Shown in pieces: positions 1-9,277 of a DNA stretch of 64,000 nucleotides. The stretch lies in the NCBI GenBank assembly GCA_037127315.1, contig JBBBDQ010001156.1, positions 3,841,001 through 3,905,000 of the forward strand, in the 5' to 3' direction. The stretch's first letter is position 1. Every line of letters begins with the position of its first letter. The notes below the pieces were generated by a model. That model searched no databases. It was not told where the DNA came from and saw only the letters and a program-made list of their open reading frames with translations. This DNA comes from Ascarosepion bandense. Lineage: Eukaryota > Mollusca > Cephalopoda > Sepiida > Sepiidae. The translations under genes were made by a program, and so were the position numbers.

Positions 1-155
1 AACTGATCTTGTTCTTTAAGCATCAGCTTAAAGTCAAGATCAGGACGGAAAGGAAACGACTCACTCCATCTGAATTTGGCAAAAGGTGGGTGAGTCTTGC
101 GCGATTCTGTCGAGTGAAAGGTGCTGACCTGGAGTGGTTGTTTGATGCCGGTTAG
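1..155 (+). CDS. LINE ORF2, C-terminal end only (copy A)
   Basis: This is the last ~51 codons of a Tx1/L1-type LINE ORF2 polyprotein, entering the window already open and ending at TAG 153-155. It matches the ends of the two complete copies at 7324-7478 and 14653-14807 almost base for base. It therefore shows that the array began upstream of the window. This part lies beyond the C-terminal CCHC motif and has no named catalytic role. Only the 3' end is visible, so I cannot say whether copy A was full length or intact. Confidence 0.85.
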   Translation, partial: LILFFKHQLKVKIRTERKRLTPSEFGKRWVSLARFCRVKGADLEWLFDAG

Positions 156-894
156 GCATCAGGATATTGGGTGTGCTGGGCAGAACATGTGCACCCCGTC
201 CCTGTTAGGTTAGTGTAGGGAAAGGTTGATTTTTCTGTTTTTTGCTTCATTGTTAACTTAGCTAGGTTATGATTGCTCATTGGCCCCCTTTTCTTTTTGT
301 CCCCTATTTTTCTTTAGTTTAACCCCCTTCCCTTCCCACTTTAGGTGTTCAACAATGTTAGTTCTCCGGTGGATGCGTGGCGACTTTCGTTATTTTTCAA
401 GTGTGTTTTTCGTTTTTGTTATGATGTTTAAATGTGTGAGTGATTGTGTGAGTGATAGCTGATCGGACATATGGTATTATTTTTATAAAGCCACGCATTA
501 TGTTTCGTCCGGGGAAGTGATTTTGCTGTCACAATATTAGAGTAGTGGGGGGCTTTTATTACTAATATGATTTTGTTTAGTTTCTTGTACATATCTTACT
601 TTCATTGTATAAAATTCATTGGGGATTTTAAATGTTGTTATTTCTGCCCATGCCCTCCACTGAACATTGTACATATGGGAGTTAAGTAGGACTACATAGA
701 AAACCTGAGGTATTATGGTGGACGTGGTAAGAATGGTAAGTTAAAATGTGGTTTTATGGTGAAAGGTTATTGTTAGCGTGTCAGGGTCAACGAAAGTGAA
801 TAGCTAAGTTAAATATAGGACAGTTGATGACCAGCCTTCCCCCATCCCCGTATTAGGCCTTGTGCCACATTTGTACTTCAGTACAATAAATAAT
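156..894 (+). mobile_element. 3' UTR of Tx1-like LINE copy A
   Basis: Non-coding tail of copy A, nearly identical to 7479-8218 and 14808-15549. It ends with AATAAA at 885-890 followed by TAAT and then the junction 11-mer. There is no poly(A) tail, so the element probably primes reverse transcription on a defined 3' end rather than on poly(A). The ORF-like stretches inside it are chance. Confidence 0.8.
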
Positions 895-905
895 GAAGTT
901 CTTGG
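895..905 (+). repeat. Junction 11-mer between LINE copies A and B
   Basis: GAAGTTCTTGG. The same 11 bases recur at 8219-8229 and 15550-15560, at every 3' end of the LINE. They also occur in an element-free copy of the flanking repeat (minus strand near 36505-36515). Read as a target-site duplication or recurrent target. The following bases of copy B (CAAGTTTTTG) resemble the continuation of the target (GAAGTTTTTA), so the duplication may be up to ~19 bp with mismatches. Confidence 0.7.
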
Positions 906-1953
906 CAAGTTTTTGACGTTTGTTGTCATTTTCTGACTTCTCGGACCTTGTTTTGACAAGCGTCGAACTTTTTGTTTAAAAAACTGTGATTCACTCATTT
1001 GGACTTTTTATTTGACAAAAAAAAGACCTTTTTGTTGAGCTAAGTTTATTTTTATTTATTTTCTTTTTCGTTTATTTACTTTGTTCTTTTCTTTTTATTC
1101 TTCTAGCTTTTTTGTTTTTATTTTCGTATTTTTGGCGGCCATATTTGTTTTTATTTAGGTCGGCCGTTTTGAGTTTATTTTTATTTTTATTTTTTTTCAG
1201 TATCTGTTTGGCCTTAAGTGCCATATTTATATTTTTTTAATAGTAACTGTCCATTTTGACCAAGAAGCTGAAAAATTAACTGATTTTTATTTTTCTTCCA
1301 CAGTAACTTTTCTTTTTTTCAGCCCCTCCCCAGTTTTTCTTTGGCGGAAGTCGCCGTTAGGAGACTTTTCGCTTTCTTTTTGTTGTTATTTGTTTTTTGT
1401 TTCCTTGTGCATTTGATTCAATTGTAAATTTGTAAAGTTTATTCCTTGTTCAAATTTATTTTTGTTAATTCTTTTATTTTTCGTAAAAGTTTAGTTAAAC
1501 CGTTTATTTTAATTTTAGCCCCTCCCTCTATTTTCCTTGTCGGGAGTAGCCGTTTAGGCAACTCTTCGTTTTTCTGTTTGTTTTATTTTCTTTAAATTTC
1601 TTTGTGTATTTAGTTTATCGTAATTTGTAAAGTTTATTTTTGTTTTTATTTTTTTTTAACCTCTCAAGAGGCTTATTTTTTACCATTTAAGGCTTTTTCT
1701 TCTCTTATATTTGTAAGAGTTTAATTTCACCGTTAAAGGCAAGTTTTTACTAAGCCTTTTGTTATTTCTATTCTTTGCCGTTATAGGCTAATTTTGTAAT
1801 TATTATTGTTCTTGTTATTACTTTGTGAGGAGAGCCCCTCTTTTTTTTTTTTTTTTTTTTTTTCTTCGCCCCCCCCCCCACCATTTTTCCTACCCCGCTC
1901 CATTCTCTTATTATTTACGGAGGAAAAATATTTAGTGACAAGCAAATACGAAA
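906..1953 (+). promoter_or_regulatory. 5' leader of LINE copy B with internal repeat modules
   Basis: T-rich leader before ORF1. It holds two related modules about 197 bp apart (from ~1320 and from ~1517). Each has GCCCCTCCC, then CGGAAGTCGCCG or CGGGAGTAGCCG, then a T-rich stretch ending near TTTGTAAAGTTTA. A T-run and C-run lie at ~1838-1880. Non-LTR elements must carry an internal promoter, and 5' modules are known in other LINEs, so this is the likely promoter. No TATA box or other core element is certain. Confidence 0.5.
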
Positions 1954-4002
1954 ATGGCCGACTCAAGTCGGTCTGTTAAGAAAAAATTAATTTTTGATCC
2001 GCCCGGGAAGGGCCCGCCTGACAAAAATAAAGAGGCCTACCCCCCTCTAAATGATACTAATAGTAAGACGAAAAATACGGTGGCCGAGAAGGGCCAAAAG
2101 ATTGCTTCAGACGAAAAGACTAGAAATACCAAAGACAACAATAAAGATGCTAAGGCCGGGGAGTTGCCCGATTGCTGGAAGTCCCCACCTAGTTGCATTA
2201 TAAACATTGCGGAGTTTCTGGAGAGATCTAAAGGTTTCGACCATCTTTTGAAAGATGACGGACTTTTGGAAAACCCCCAGGAACTACAAAAGTTTGAAAA
2301 GAGAATGGTGTCGGTCTTCGTGGTGGACAAGCGTTCGCGCAAAATTTGTCGCTCCACGAAAGACACAGTGATCCGATCACTGGTATCCCTAGGGGTTAAG
2401 CCCCAAAGAGTAATTAAAGGACCTGGCTTTTTCATGTGGGACGTACTGCTGCCCACACCGGAAGATTGTTTGGAAGTCGTCAGTAGAGAACTAATTATTA
2501 ATGACCTTATCTTGAGAACAGAATATGAAGGCCGAAGGAGGACCACGGTAGCAGTATACGAGGTGCCTCCTCAGGTTGCCGGCGAACATCTGGCATCGTA
2601 TTTAAAAAAGTATGGCCAAATACTCGCAGCCGCTTCCGACAACCTGATCGGGGGATGGACTTTTGACATCATGATCGATCGAGAAGCCTTCGAGTCCATC
2701 CCCAACTGCTTGGATTACTGCGGCCGGAAAATGCCGGTCATAGTGACTGGCCGAAAACCAACTTGCTGGAAGTGCGGGCAGACTGGTCACCTGTCCTCTT
2801 CCTGCCCAGAGAAGAAGGCCTCTGGTGATCCGGCCGCTGGCGACCAGAATACCCCTAAGCCTGACAACCGTAGTTCCGCAACGCCTGTAATGGGCCTAGC
2901 AGCGGCACGGTCCGGTGTCTCACAAACACCGGGTGGGTCTCGGCCCCCATCCTCCCAAATTCCGAAGCCTGCCGCAAGTGTGGTTAAGGACAAGGATGAG
3001 GGAGTATGGCATGTCGTTGCTAGAGGCAAAGGGAAGATCCGAGCAGCGGTGCCTCAGTCCCCTGAATCTCCTAGGGATGACACCGACAGTCCCACTCCCT
3101 CTAGCAGCTTTAAGGGCGACGTCCCGGCGGTCCATCAGGACAGGCCATTGAACGAGATGCAAAAGAAGGCCGAACCCAACTGGGACAAAATTGTTCAGCT
3201 TAGGAAACTTAAGAAAGAGCTGGAAAATAAGAAACCATCAAAACCAGCAACTTCACACTCTTCCGTTTCCGCCCCTTCCTCCCCCTCCCGGAAAAAAACC
3301 ATAGCCCCTCCGCCCATGACAAAGTCTCTGACCACTTCCCCGTCCAAAATGACCACCTTGAAATATCAATCCCCAGTCCCTTCTCGTGTCCCTTCTACTC
3401 CTGCTTCCCCTGATGACTCGCCCACTCCCACCCCAACACCTACTCCCTCTCTCTCTCCTCACAAAAGTAAGAGACAGAGAAGCCCTGAGGCGGCCAGTGG
3501 AGAGGAAAAAAGGAAGAAAATGAAACCTCCCTTCAACCTTGGGGAGGACGTATGTAGAGTTTCCGAGGAGACTGCTCAAAGGGCTCTGAGCCACTCAAAG
3601 CGTCTAAAACCGCTACTTCGTTTTCAAAAATTACACGACAAGGATATAGAAGACCCGCGCAACTTCCCTAATGCAAAGAGGATCCTGACGGTCGTGCGGT
3701 CGGGAACTGGAACTCGGCAAATATGGACTATGTTAGGGGAGGCAAATGATTCGTTTGCAACAGACCCTCCCCTTTCTTATTTCCATGATGAGGACAACAA
3801 AAATTTGCAGCAGTTTTGTTCTGGGAGGACCCCGGTTTATGTTCACCCCTCCCTTTACAGAGCGTTGAAACTAACGTTTCCCCTGGACATTGGCGGCCTG
3901 TCCTATGATGGCACTATCAAAAGTGAAATGGGTCTCGGCTCAATGGGACGGGCTGTCGGTGTCCTGTCACCGGACATGTTCGGAACAGTTCCTCAACCCT
4001 AA
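1954..4002 (+). CDS. LINE ORF1 protein, RNA-binding, CCHC type (copy B)
   Basis: 682 residues, intact. ORF1 proteins of the L1/Tx1 group coat the element RNA and act as nucleic-acid chaperones. Seen here: a charged N-terminus (1-65); RRM-like sequence at about 118-260, with VYEVPPQ at about 201-207 beginning the second unit; a CX2CX4HX4C zinc knuckle at residues 271-284; a Pro/Ser/Thr-rich stretch (~290-500); a basic cluster near 502-525 with KSKRQR and EKRKKMK, a plausible nuclear signal; and a conserved C-terminal ~150 residues I do not recognise. The start ATG has a good context (AAAATGG) and is shared with copy C. ORF2 begins 11 nt after the stop in another frame. Copy C ORF1 (9278-11335) is patchily diverged from it. 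Confidence 0.85.
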   Translation: MADSSRSVKKKLIFDPPGKGPPDKNKEAYPPLNDTNSKTKNTVAEKGQKIASDEKTRNTKDNNKDAKAGELPDCWKSPPSCIINIAEFLERSKGFDHLLKDDGLLENPQELQKFEKRMVSVFVVDKRSRKICRSTKDTVIRSLVSLGVKPQRVIKGPGFFMWDVLLPTPEDCLEVVSRELIINDLILRTEYEGRRRTTVAVYEVPPQVAGEHLASYLKKYGQILAAASDNLIGGWTFDIMIDREAFESIPNCLDYCGRKMPVIVTGRKPTCWKCGQTGHLSSSCPEKKASGDPAAGDQNTPKPDNRSSATPVMGLAAARSGVSQTPGGSRPPSSQIPKPAASVVKDKDEGVWHVVARGKGKIRAAVPQSPESPRDDTDSPTPSSSFKGDVPAVHQDRPLNEMQKKAEPNWDKIVQLRKLKKELENKKPSKPATSHSSVSAPSSPSRKKTIAPPPMTKSLTTSPSKMTTLKYQSPVPSRVPSTPASPDDSPTPTPTPTPSLSPHKSKRQRSPEAASGEEKRKKMKPPFNLGEDVCRVSEETAQRALSHSKRLKPLLRFQKLHDKDIEDPRNFPNAKRILTVVRSGTGTRQIWTMLGEANDSFATDPPLSYFHDEDNKNLQQFCSGRTPVYVHPSLYRALKLTFPLDIGGLSYDGTIKSEMGLGSMGRAVGVLSPDMFGTVPQP

Positions 4003-4013
4003 TCGGACTGATA

Positions 4014-6872
4014 ATGGCTCTCTGGTTAGCAAGTATGAATGCCCGGGGGCTGAGGTCTGAGTCTCGGAGGGTGAGACTCCTTCATGATCTCCAGCGCCTC
4101 GGGGTGGATGTTTGTTGTTTGCAGGAGACCCGGTTTTTTGCTGGCGACTATGAGGGCATACTGTCTAGGGATTACGATCTCTATTCAGCATGTTTTGATG
4201 GTCGGTCTAGAGGTGTTTCCTGGCTAGTGAGCAAGTCTTTGGGTGCGGCGTGTGCGCTTGTCTTCGCGGATCCAGCGGGCAGGATTTGTGTGCTGGATAT
4301 TACCATAAAGGAGAAGTCTTTTCGCCTCATTGGGGTTTATGCGCCCAATGTCCATGCGGAGCGTCCTGCTTTGTTTCGGCAGCTCGAGTCGTTCTTTGGA
4401 ACATCGAGGCGGGTAATTTTAGCGGGGGATTGGAATGCCGTCCTTGACCCTGAGAAGGATCGTATAGGAGAAAGATCGGGTACTAACAACCCGGATGTGA
4501 AACCATTTCGGGAATTTATCGACAGGAATGATCTTGTCGATAAATACCGAAATGAACACCCCCGGGAGGTAGTGTGGACTTGGACTAATAGGGGCAGCTC
4601 GGATTCGAAGGTACGCGCAAGCTACCTCGACCGAGTCCTAGTTAGGAGAGTCGACGTAGGGCTCTTAGGTTGTCCAAGTTTCCATTCGATAGTTTACACG
4701 GATCATAGGCTCGTCCGGGTTCGTGTAAACTTAGATAAGCCTAAGGTTAAGTTGGCTGGCTACTGGAAATTGAACGCGTCATTATTTGATAGCCAAGATT
4801 TCCAGCACCAGCTTTTACTAACACTAAAGCGGGAACTGACGGGGGCTGTGGTTGGGAATAAGTGGTGGGATACACTTAAATCCAAAATTAGGTCGTTTGC
4901 TGCCGACTATAGCCGTCGGCTCAACTTAGCTAATTTAGCGGCGCAATCGACGTTAGAGAAAAAAGTTGATCGGGCAGTTAAATCCCGTAATAGTGGGGAC
5001 GTAGCCTTAGCTAGGGCCGAGCTGGCCTCCTTGGCTATCAAGAAGGATCAAGCTCTGGTAGTTAGGGCTAGGTTAAAAAGAATGTCTTCTGAGGCAACGA
5101 ATATGGCCGCAGAATTGCGTGCAGAGGAAGCTAGGCAAGCAGCCAATCGGCATATCAAGGACATCACATTGCCGGATGGTCGTACCGTGACTACAGACGT
5201 GGGTATATGTGGAGCTTTTCGGGATTACTTCCAGGATCTTTTCACCAGGGAGCCCGGTCTGAGCTCTGCTCAGTTCGACACCTATTTGGCTGACTTTCCC
5301 CGCCTCTCGGCGGCTGAAGCGGCTAGGTGCGAGGGGCCCATAACAGAGTCGGAAATCTGGGATGCGCTGAAATTGGTTGGCCGGGACAAAACTCCAGGTT
5401 TGGATGGTCTTCCCTACGAACTGTACTTGAGGCAGTCGTCCGTTCTTGTTCCTCTGCTGGCTCTTGTTTATAACAACTGGATGAAGCAGGGGTCTATACC
5501 TCGTCGCTTCACCAGGGGTGTAATCAAGTTGCTTCGCAAGAGCAAGAGCGGTGGGGGTGGCATAGATAATTATCGGCCTTTAACGATGTTAAATACTGAC
5601 TTAAAGATTTTTGCCAAGATCTTGGCCGGCCGTTTGCAGGCTGTCCTCTCTAGTCTGATTGGCCCCGAGCAGACTTGTGCTGTGAAGGGCAGGACTATTC
5701 AGGACAACCTTCATTTGGTACGCCTGATCATCGAGAAAACCGACACCGAAGCCGCGCTGATCAATTTGGATCAGTCCAAGGCTTTCGATAGGGTTGACCA
5801 TCGTTTCCTGGAGTCTGTCCTTTCCGCCGCCGGTTTCGGGCCGTACTTTCGCTCCTGGATCCGACTGCTGTATGAGTCCCCCGGTGCGCTGGTGGAAGTG
5901 AATGGGGTAAGATCGAAGCCCTTCACTTTATCTCGCTCCATTCGTCAAGGTTGTCCACTTTCGCCTTTGCTGTACGTTCTTGCGTTGGAGCCATTCCTTC
6001 GCAAGTTAAAGGCGAATCCGGTCCTTCGCGGAATTTCCGTACCTGGTGCTACCACCTCGGCCAGGTACTCCGCCTATGCTGACGACGTTTCGGTTTTTGT
6101 GTCGAGCAAAGCCGAGATTGACGAAGTCAGCAAAGAAATCAGATGTTATGAGACGGTGACAGGGGCCAAGATCAATCGCGATAAGTCTGTTGGCTTGCGA
6201 TTGGGTGCGTGGAAGGGAGTTTCTCTTCCCGGACCTTTCCTCTGGACGGACGGGCCGATCAAGATTCTCGGCGTCTTTTTCGGTCCTGATCTCCAGTTGG
6301 AAATGAATTGGTCGGAGGTTCGAGAGAAGGCCGAGGGCGCAGTTCGTCTGTGGACTCGGAGGAGGCTCTCCTTAAAGGGGAGGGCGGAAGTATGTGCCTC
6401 GCACATCTACCCGATTCTCCTTTACCGACTCTCGGTACTTCCTGTCCCGTGTGCCATTCGTTTGGGTTTAATTCAGCTCTTGTTCTCCTTCCTTTGGGGA
6501 GAAGGCAAGTCTCCCAAGGTACGTCGCGAGATCTGTTGCCTGCATCCATCTGAGGGCGGTCTGGGCATGCCTAGCGTTGAGATTCGTCAACACACGCTTC
6601 GCATTAGATTCCTGGATCGAATGTGTATGCTGGAGGATGAGAACGGCGCCCTCGTTCAAGAGGACGTCCATAAAAACTTTCCATCCCTGAGAAGTGTGCA
6701 TTTGTCGGAGGAGGAGGCCGGCCGTACTCCTCGTGGCGAGTGCTCCTTCTATAAAGAATGTCGTTTGGCTCTCCAGTTTCTCTTGCGGGCTACGGATGGC
6801 CTCTCCAACGCCCAATCGTTGTCTCTTAGGGCATTATATCGGGTTTTAGTTAGGGGGGGCCGTTCAAGATGA
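4014..6872 (+). CDS. LINE ORF2 endonuclease-reverse transcriptase, frameshifted (copy B)
   Basis: The first 952 residues of the ORF2 polyprotein. It nicks target DNA and copies the element RNA from the nick. An APE-like endonuclease comes first: N9, E38 (LQETRF), GDWN, and D230-H231 in VYTDHR. Then GYWKLN and a reverse transcriptase: KTPGLDGLPYELY, D586 in INLDQSKAFD, IRQGCPLSP, and Y688-A-D-D691. A 7-G run at ~6853-6859 has one G more than copy C, so the frame shifts and stops at 6872. The rest of the protein lies at 7050-7478. Intact length, judged from copy C with its own indel, would be about 1150 residues. The start is 11 nt after the ORF1 stop, which suggests re-initiation. Confidence 0.85.
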   Translation: MALWLASMNARGLRSESRRVRLLHDLQRLGVDVCCLQETRFFAGDYEGILSRDYDLYSACFDGRSRGVSWLVSKSLGAACALVFADPAGRICVLDITIKEKSFRLIGVYAPNVHAERPALFRQLESFFGTSRRVILAGDWNAVLDPEKDRIGERSGTNNPDVKPFREFIDRNDLVDKYRNEHPREVVWTWTNRGSSDSKVRASYLDRVLVRRVDVGLLGCPSFHSIVYTDHRLVRVRVNLDKPKVKLAGYWKLNASLFDSQDFQHQLLLTLKRELTGAVVGNKWWDTLKSKIRSFAADYSRRLNLANLAAQSTLEKKVDRAVKSRNSGDVALARAELASLAIKKDQALVVRARLKRMSSEATNMAAELRAEEARQAANRHIKDITLPDGRTVTTDVGICGAFRDYFQDLFTREPGLSSAQFDTYLADFPRLSAAEAARCEGPITESEIWDALKLVGRDKTPGLDGLPYELYLRQSSVLVPLLALVYNNWMKQGSIPRRFTRGVIKLLRKSKSGGGGIDNYRPLTMLNTDLKIFAKILAGRLQAVLSSLIGPEQTCAVKGRTIQDNLHLVRLIIEKTDTEAALINLDQSKAFDRVDHRFLESVLSAAGFGPYFRSWIRLLYESPGALVEVNGVRSKPFTLSRSIRQGCPLSPLLYVLALEPFLRKLKANPVLRGISVPGATTSARYSAYADDVSVFVSSKAEIDEVSKEIRCYETVTGAKINRDKSVGLRLGAWKGVSLPGPFLWTDGPIKILGVFFGPDLQLEMNWSEVREKAEGAVRLWTRRRLSLKGRAEVCASHIYPILLYRLSVLPVPCAIRLGLIQLLFSFLWGEGKSPKVRREICCLHPSEGGLGMPSVEIRQHTLRIRFLDRMCMLEDENGALVQEDVHKNFPSLRSVHLSEEEAGRTPRGECSFYKECRLALQFLLRATDGLSNAQSLSLRALYRVLVRGGRSR

Positions 6873-7049
6873 ACTGATTGGCGAGCTCGGGCTTACGAAG
6901 CAGGAGGCTCGCTCCATATGGCCTTGGGCGCCTGGGTTGAAATGTCTCACTAACGATGAGGCATCACTCACCTGGCTGATGATTCGAAAGGCTCTCTGGG
7001 TAGGCAAGAGGCTTCATGCAGCGAGGGCCTAACTCCGAAGTCAACCTGC

Positions 7050-7478
7050 GTGCGTTGTGGGCTGACGACGGAAACCGTCGATCATGCCTTCTTCCACTGC
7101 AGTGTTGTTGCTCCGTTGTGTAAGTTTCTTGAAGACCTCATGGTTCGTATGCTGCGTGGAAAGTTCTTTGTCCTTGAGGCTAGTTCTGTTTGTAGCAATG
7201 TCGTGCCTCCGTTATCTAGGGCTGAGCACTATGTGCTCTTTTGCTTACTAGGTGTTATGCGAATCGTGATTTGGACGACGCGACAGAAGGAATTCTATGG
7301 TGATGAGAAGTTTACCTCTTCCCAACTGATCTTGTTCTTTAAGCATCAGCTTAAAGTCAAGATCAGGACGGAAAGGAAACGACTCACTCCATCTGAATTT
7401 GGCAAAAGGTGGGTGAGTCTTGCGCGATTCTGTCGAGTGAAAGGTGCTGACCTGGAGTGGTTGTTTGATGCCGGTTAG
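7050..7478 (+). CDS. LINE ORF2 C-terminal fragment with CCHC motif (copy B)
   Basis: The C-terminal ~140 residues of ORF2 copy B, back in the original ORF2 frame. The first shift is +1 in a G run near 6855. A second difference near 7024-7027 adds two bases compared with copy C, so the net change is +3 and the frame returns. The fragment begins inside the CX2C half of a zinc-binding motif of the kind found at the end of many LINE ORF2 proteins (TTETVDHAFFHC). The ATG at 7050 is only the first one in frame, not a true start. Confidence 0.75.
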   Translation: MRCGLTTETVDHAFFHCSVVAPLCKFLEDLMVRMLRGKFFVLEASSVCSNVVPPLSRAEHYVLFCLLGVMRIVIWTTRQKEFYGDEKFTSSQLILFFKHQLKVKIRTERKRLTPSEFGKRWVSLARFCRVKGADLEWLFDAG

Positions 7479-8218
7479 GCATCAGGATATTGGGTGTGCT
7501 GGGCAGAACATGTGCACCCCGTCCCTGTTAGGTTAGTGTAGGGAAAGTTTGATTTTTCTGTTTTTTGCTTCATTGTTAACTTAGCTAGGTTATGATTGCT
7601 CATTGGCCCCCTTTTCTTTTTGTCCCCTATTTTTCTTTAGTTTAACCCCCCTTCCCTTCCCACTTTAGGTGTTCAACAATGTTAGTTCTCCGGTGGATGC
7701 GTGGCGACTTTCGTTATTTTTCAAGTGTGTTTTTCGTTTTTGTTAGGAGTTTTAAATGTGTGAGTGATTGTGTGAGTGATAGCTGATCGGACATATGGTA
7801 TTATATTTATAAAGCCACGCATTATGTTTCGTCCGGGGAAGTGATTTTGCTGTCACAATATTAGAGTAGTGGGGGGCTTTTATTACTAATATGATTTTGT
7901 TTAGTTTCTTGTACATATCTTACTTTCATTGTATAAAATTCATTGGGGATTTTAAATGTTGTTATTTCTGCCCATGCCCTCCACTGAACATTGTACATAT
8001 GGGAGTTAAGTAGGACTACATAGAGAACCTGAGGTATTATGGTGGACGTGGTAAGAATGGTAAGTAAAAATGTGGTTTTATGGTGAAAGGTTATTGTTAG
8101 CGTGTCAGGGTCAACGAAAGTGAATAGCTAAGTTAAATATAGGACAGTTGATGACCAGCCTTCCCCCATCCCCGTATTAGGCCTTGTGCCACATTTGTAC
8201 TTCAGTACAATAAATAAT
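7479..8218 (+). other. 3' UTR of LINE copy B
   Basis: About 740 bp, near-identical to the tails of copies A and C, ending AATAAA (8209-8214) then TAAT. The array unit, junction to junction, is 7324 bp for B and 7331 bp for C. ORF-like stretches on the minus strand here are chance. Confidence 0.75.
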
Positions 8219-8229
8219 GAAGTTCTTGG
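8219..8229 (+). repeat. Junction 11-mer between LINE copies B and C
   Basis: GAAGTTCTTGG, identical to 895-905 and 15550-15560. Copy C starts directly after it with CAAGTTTTTGACG, exactly as copy B does. Confidence 0.7.
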
Positions 8230-9277
8230 CAAGTTTTTGACGTTTGTTGTCATTTTCTGACTTCTCGGACCTTGTTTTGACAAGCGTCGAACTTTTTGTT
8301 TCAAAAAACTGTGATTCACTTATTTGGACTGTTTATTTAACAAAAAAGACCTTTTTGTTGAGCTAAGTTTATTTTTATTTATTTTCTTTTTCGTTTATTT
8401 ACTTTGTTCTTTTCTTTTTATTCTTCTAGCTTTTTTGTTTTTATTTTCGTATTTTTGGCGGCCATATTTGTTTTTATTTAGGTCGGCCGTTTTGAGTTTA
8501 TTTTTATTTTTATTTTTTTTCAGTATCTGTTTGGCCTTAAGTGCCATATTTATATTTTTTTTAACTGTCCCTATTTTGACCAGAAGCTGAAGAATTAGCT
8601 GATTTTTATTTTTCTTCCAATTTAACTTTTCTTTTTTTTCAGCCCCTCCCCAGTTTTTCTTTTGCGGAAGTCGCCGTTAGGAGACTTTTCGTTTTCTTTT
8701 TGTTTGTTTGTATTTGTTTGTATTTGTTTTCCTTGTACATTTAATTTGATTGTACATTTGTAAAATTTAATCGTTGTTTAAATTTATTTTCGTTAATTCA
8801 TTTATTTTGTAAAGTTTAGTTAAACCGCTTAAATTTAATTTTAGCCCCTCCCCCTATTTTCTTTGTCGGGAGTAGCCGTTTAGGCAACTCTCCGTTTTTC
8901 TGTTTGTTTTATTTTCTTTAAATTTCTTTGTGTATTTAGTTTATCGTATTTTGTAAAGTTTATTTTTGTTTTTATTTTTTTTAACCTCTCAAGAGGCGGA
9001 TTTTTTGCCTATTTTCTGCTCTTATATTTTTAAGAGTTGAATTTCACTGTTAAAAGCAAGTTGTTCTAAGCCGTTTTGTTATTTCTAATTTTTGCCGATA
9101 TAGGCTAATTTTATTTATTGTTGTTCGTGCAATTTTCTTGTGAGGTGGTTAATTTGTGTAACATATTATTTCCCCCCCCCCACATTTTTCCCGTTTTTTC
9201 CCTACCCCTCTCCATTCCCCTATCATTTACGGAGGAAAAAATAATAATTATATCGATCACGGCCAGTAAAAATAAAA
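8230..9277 (+). promoter_or_regulatory. 5' leader of LINE copy C
   Basis: T-rich leader equivalent to 906-1953. The two GCCCCTCCC modules are at ~8641 and ~8842, again about 200 bp apart. It differs from copy B by scattered substitutions and small indels, and the long T and C runs before ORF1 are shorter. Probable internal promoter region by family analogy. Confidence 0.5.

Larger units (their letters stand above)
906..8218 (+). mobile_element. Tx1/L1-type non-LTR retrotransposon, copy B (7.3 kb)
   Basis: A full-length copy: ~1.05-kb leader, ORF1 (1954-4002), ORF2 (4014 to 7478, broken), ~740-bp 3' UTR ending in AATAAA-TAAT. Both ends are defined by comparison with copy C and by the shared junction 11-mer. 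Assignment to the Tx1 side of the L1 group rests on three points: an APE-type endonuclease at the ORF2 N-terminus, a GYWKLN motif between endonuclease and reverse transcriptase, and an ORF1 with a CCHC knuckle behind RRM-like sequence. Two small indels disable ORF2, so copy B could not move by itself if the sequence is correct. Confidence 0.85.

Noticed and set aside
2037..3594. Antisense ORFs over LINE ORF1
   Set aside because: Shadow frames of a constrained coding sequence; the same shadows recur in copy C because the DNA is similar.
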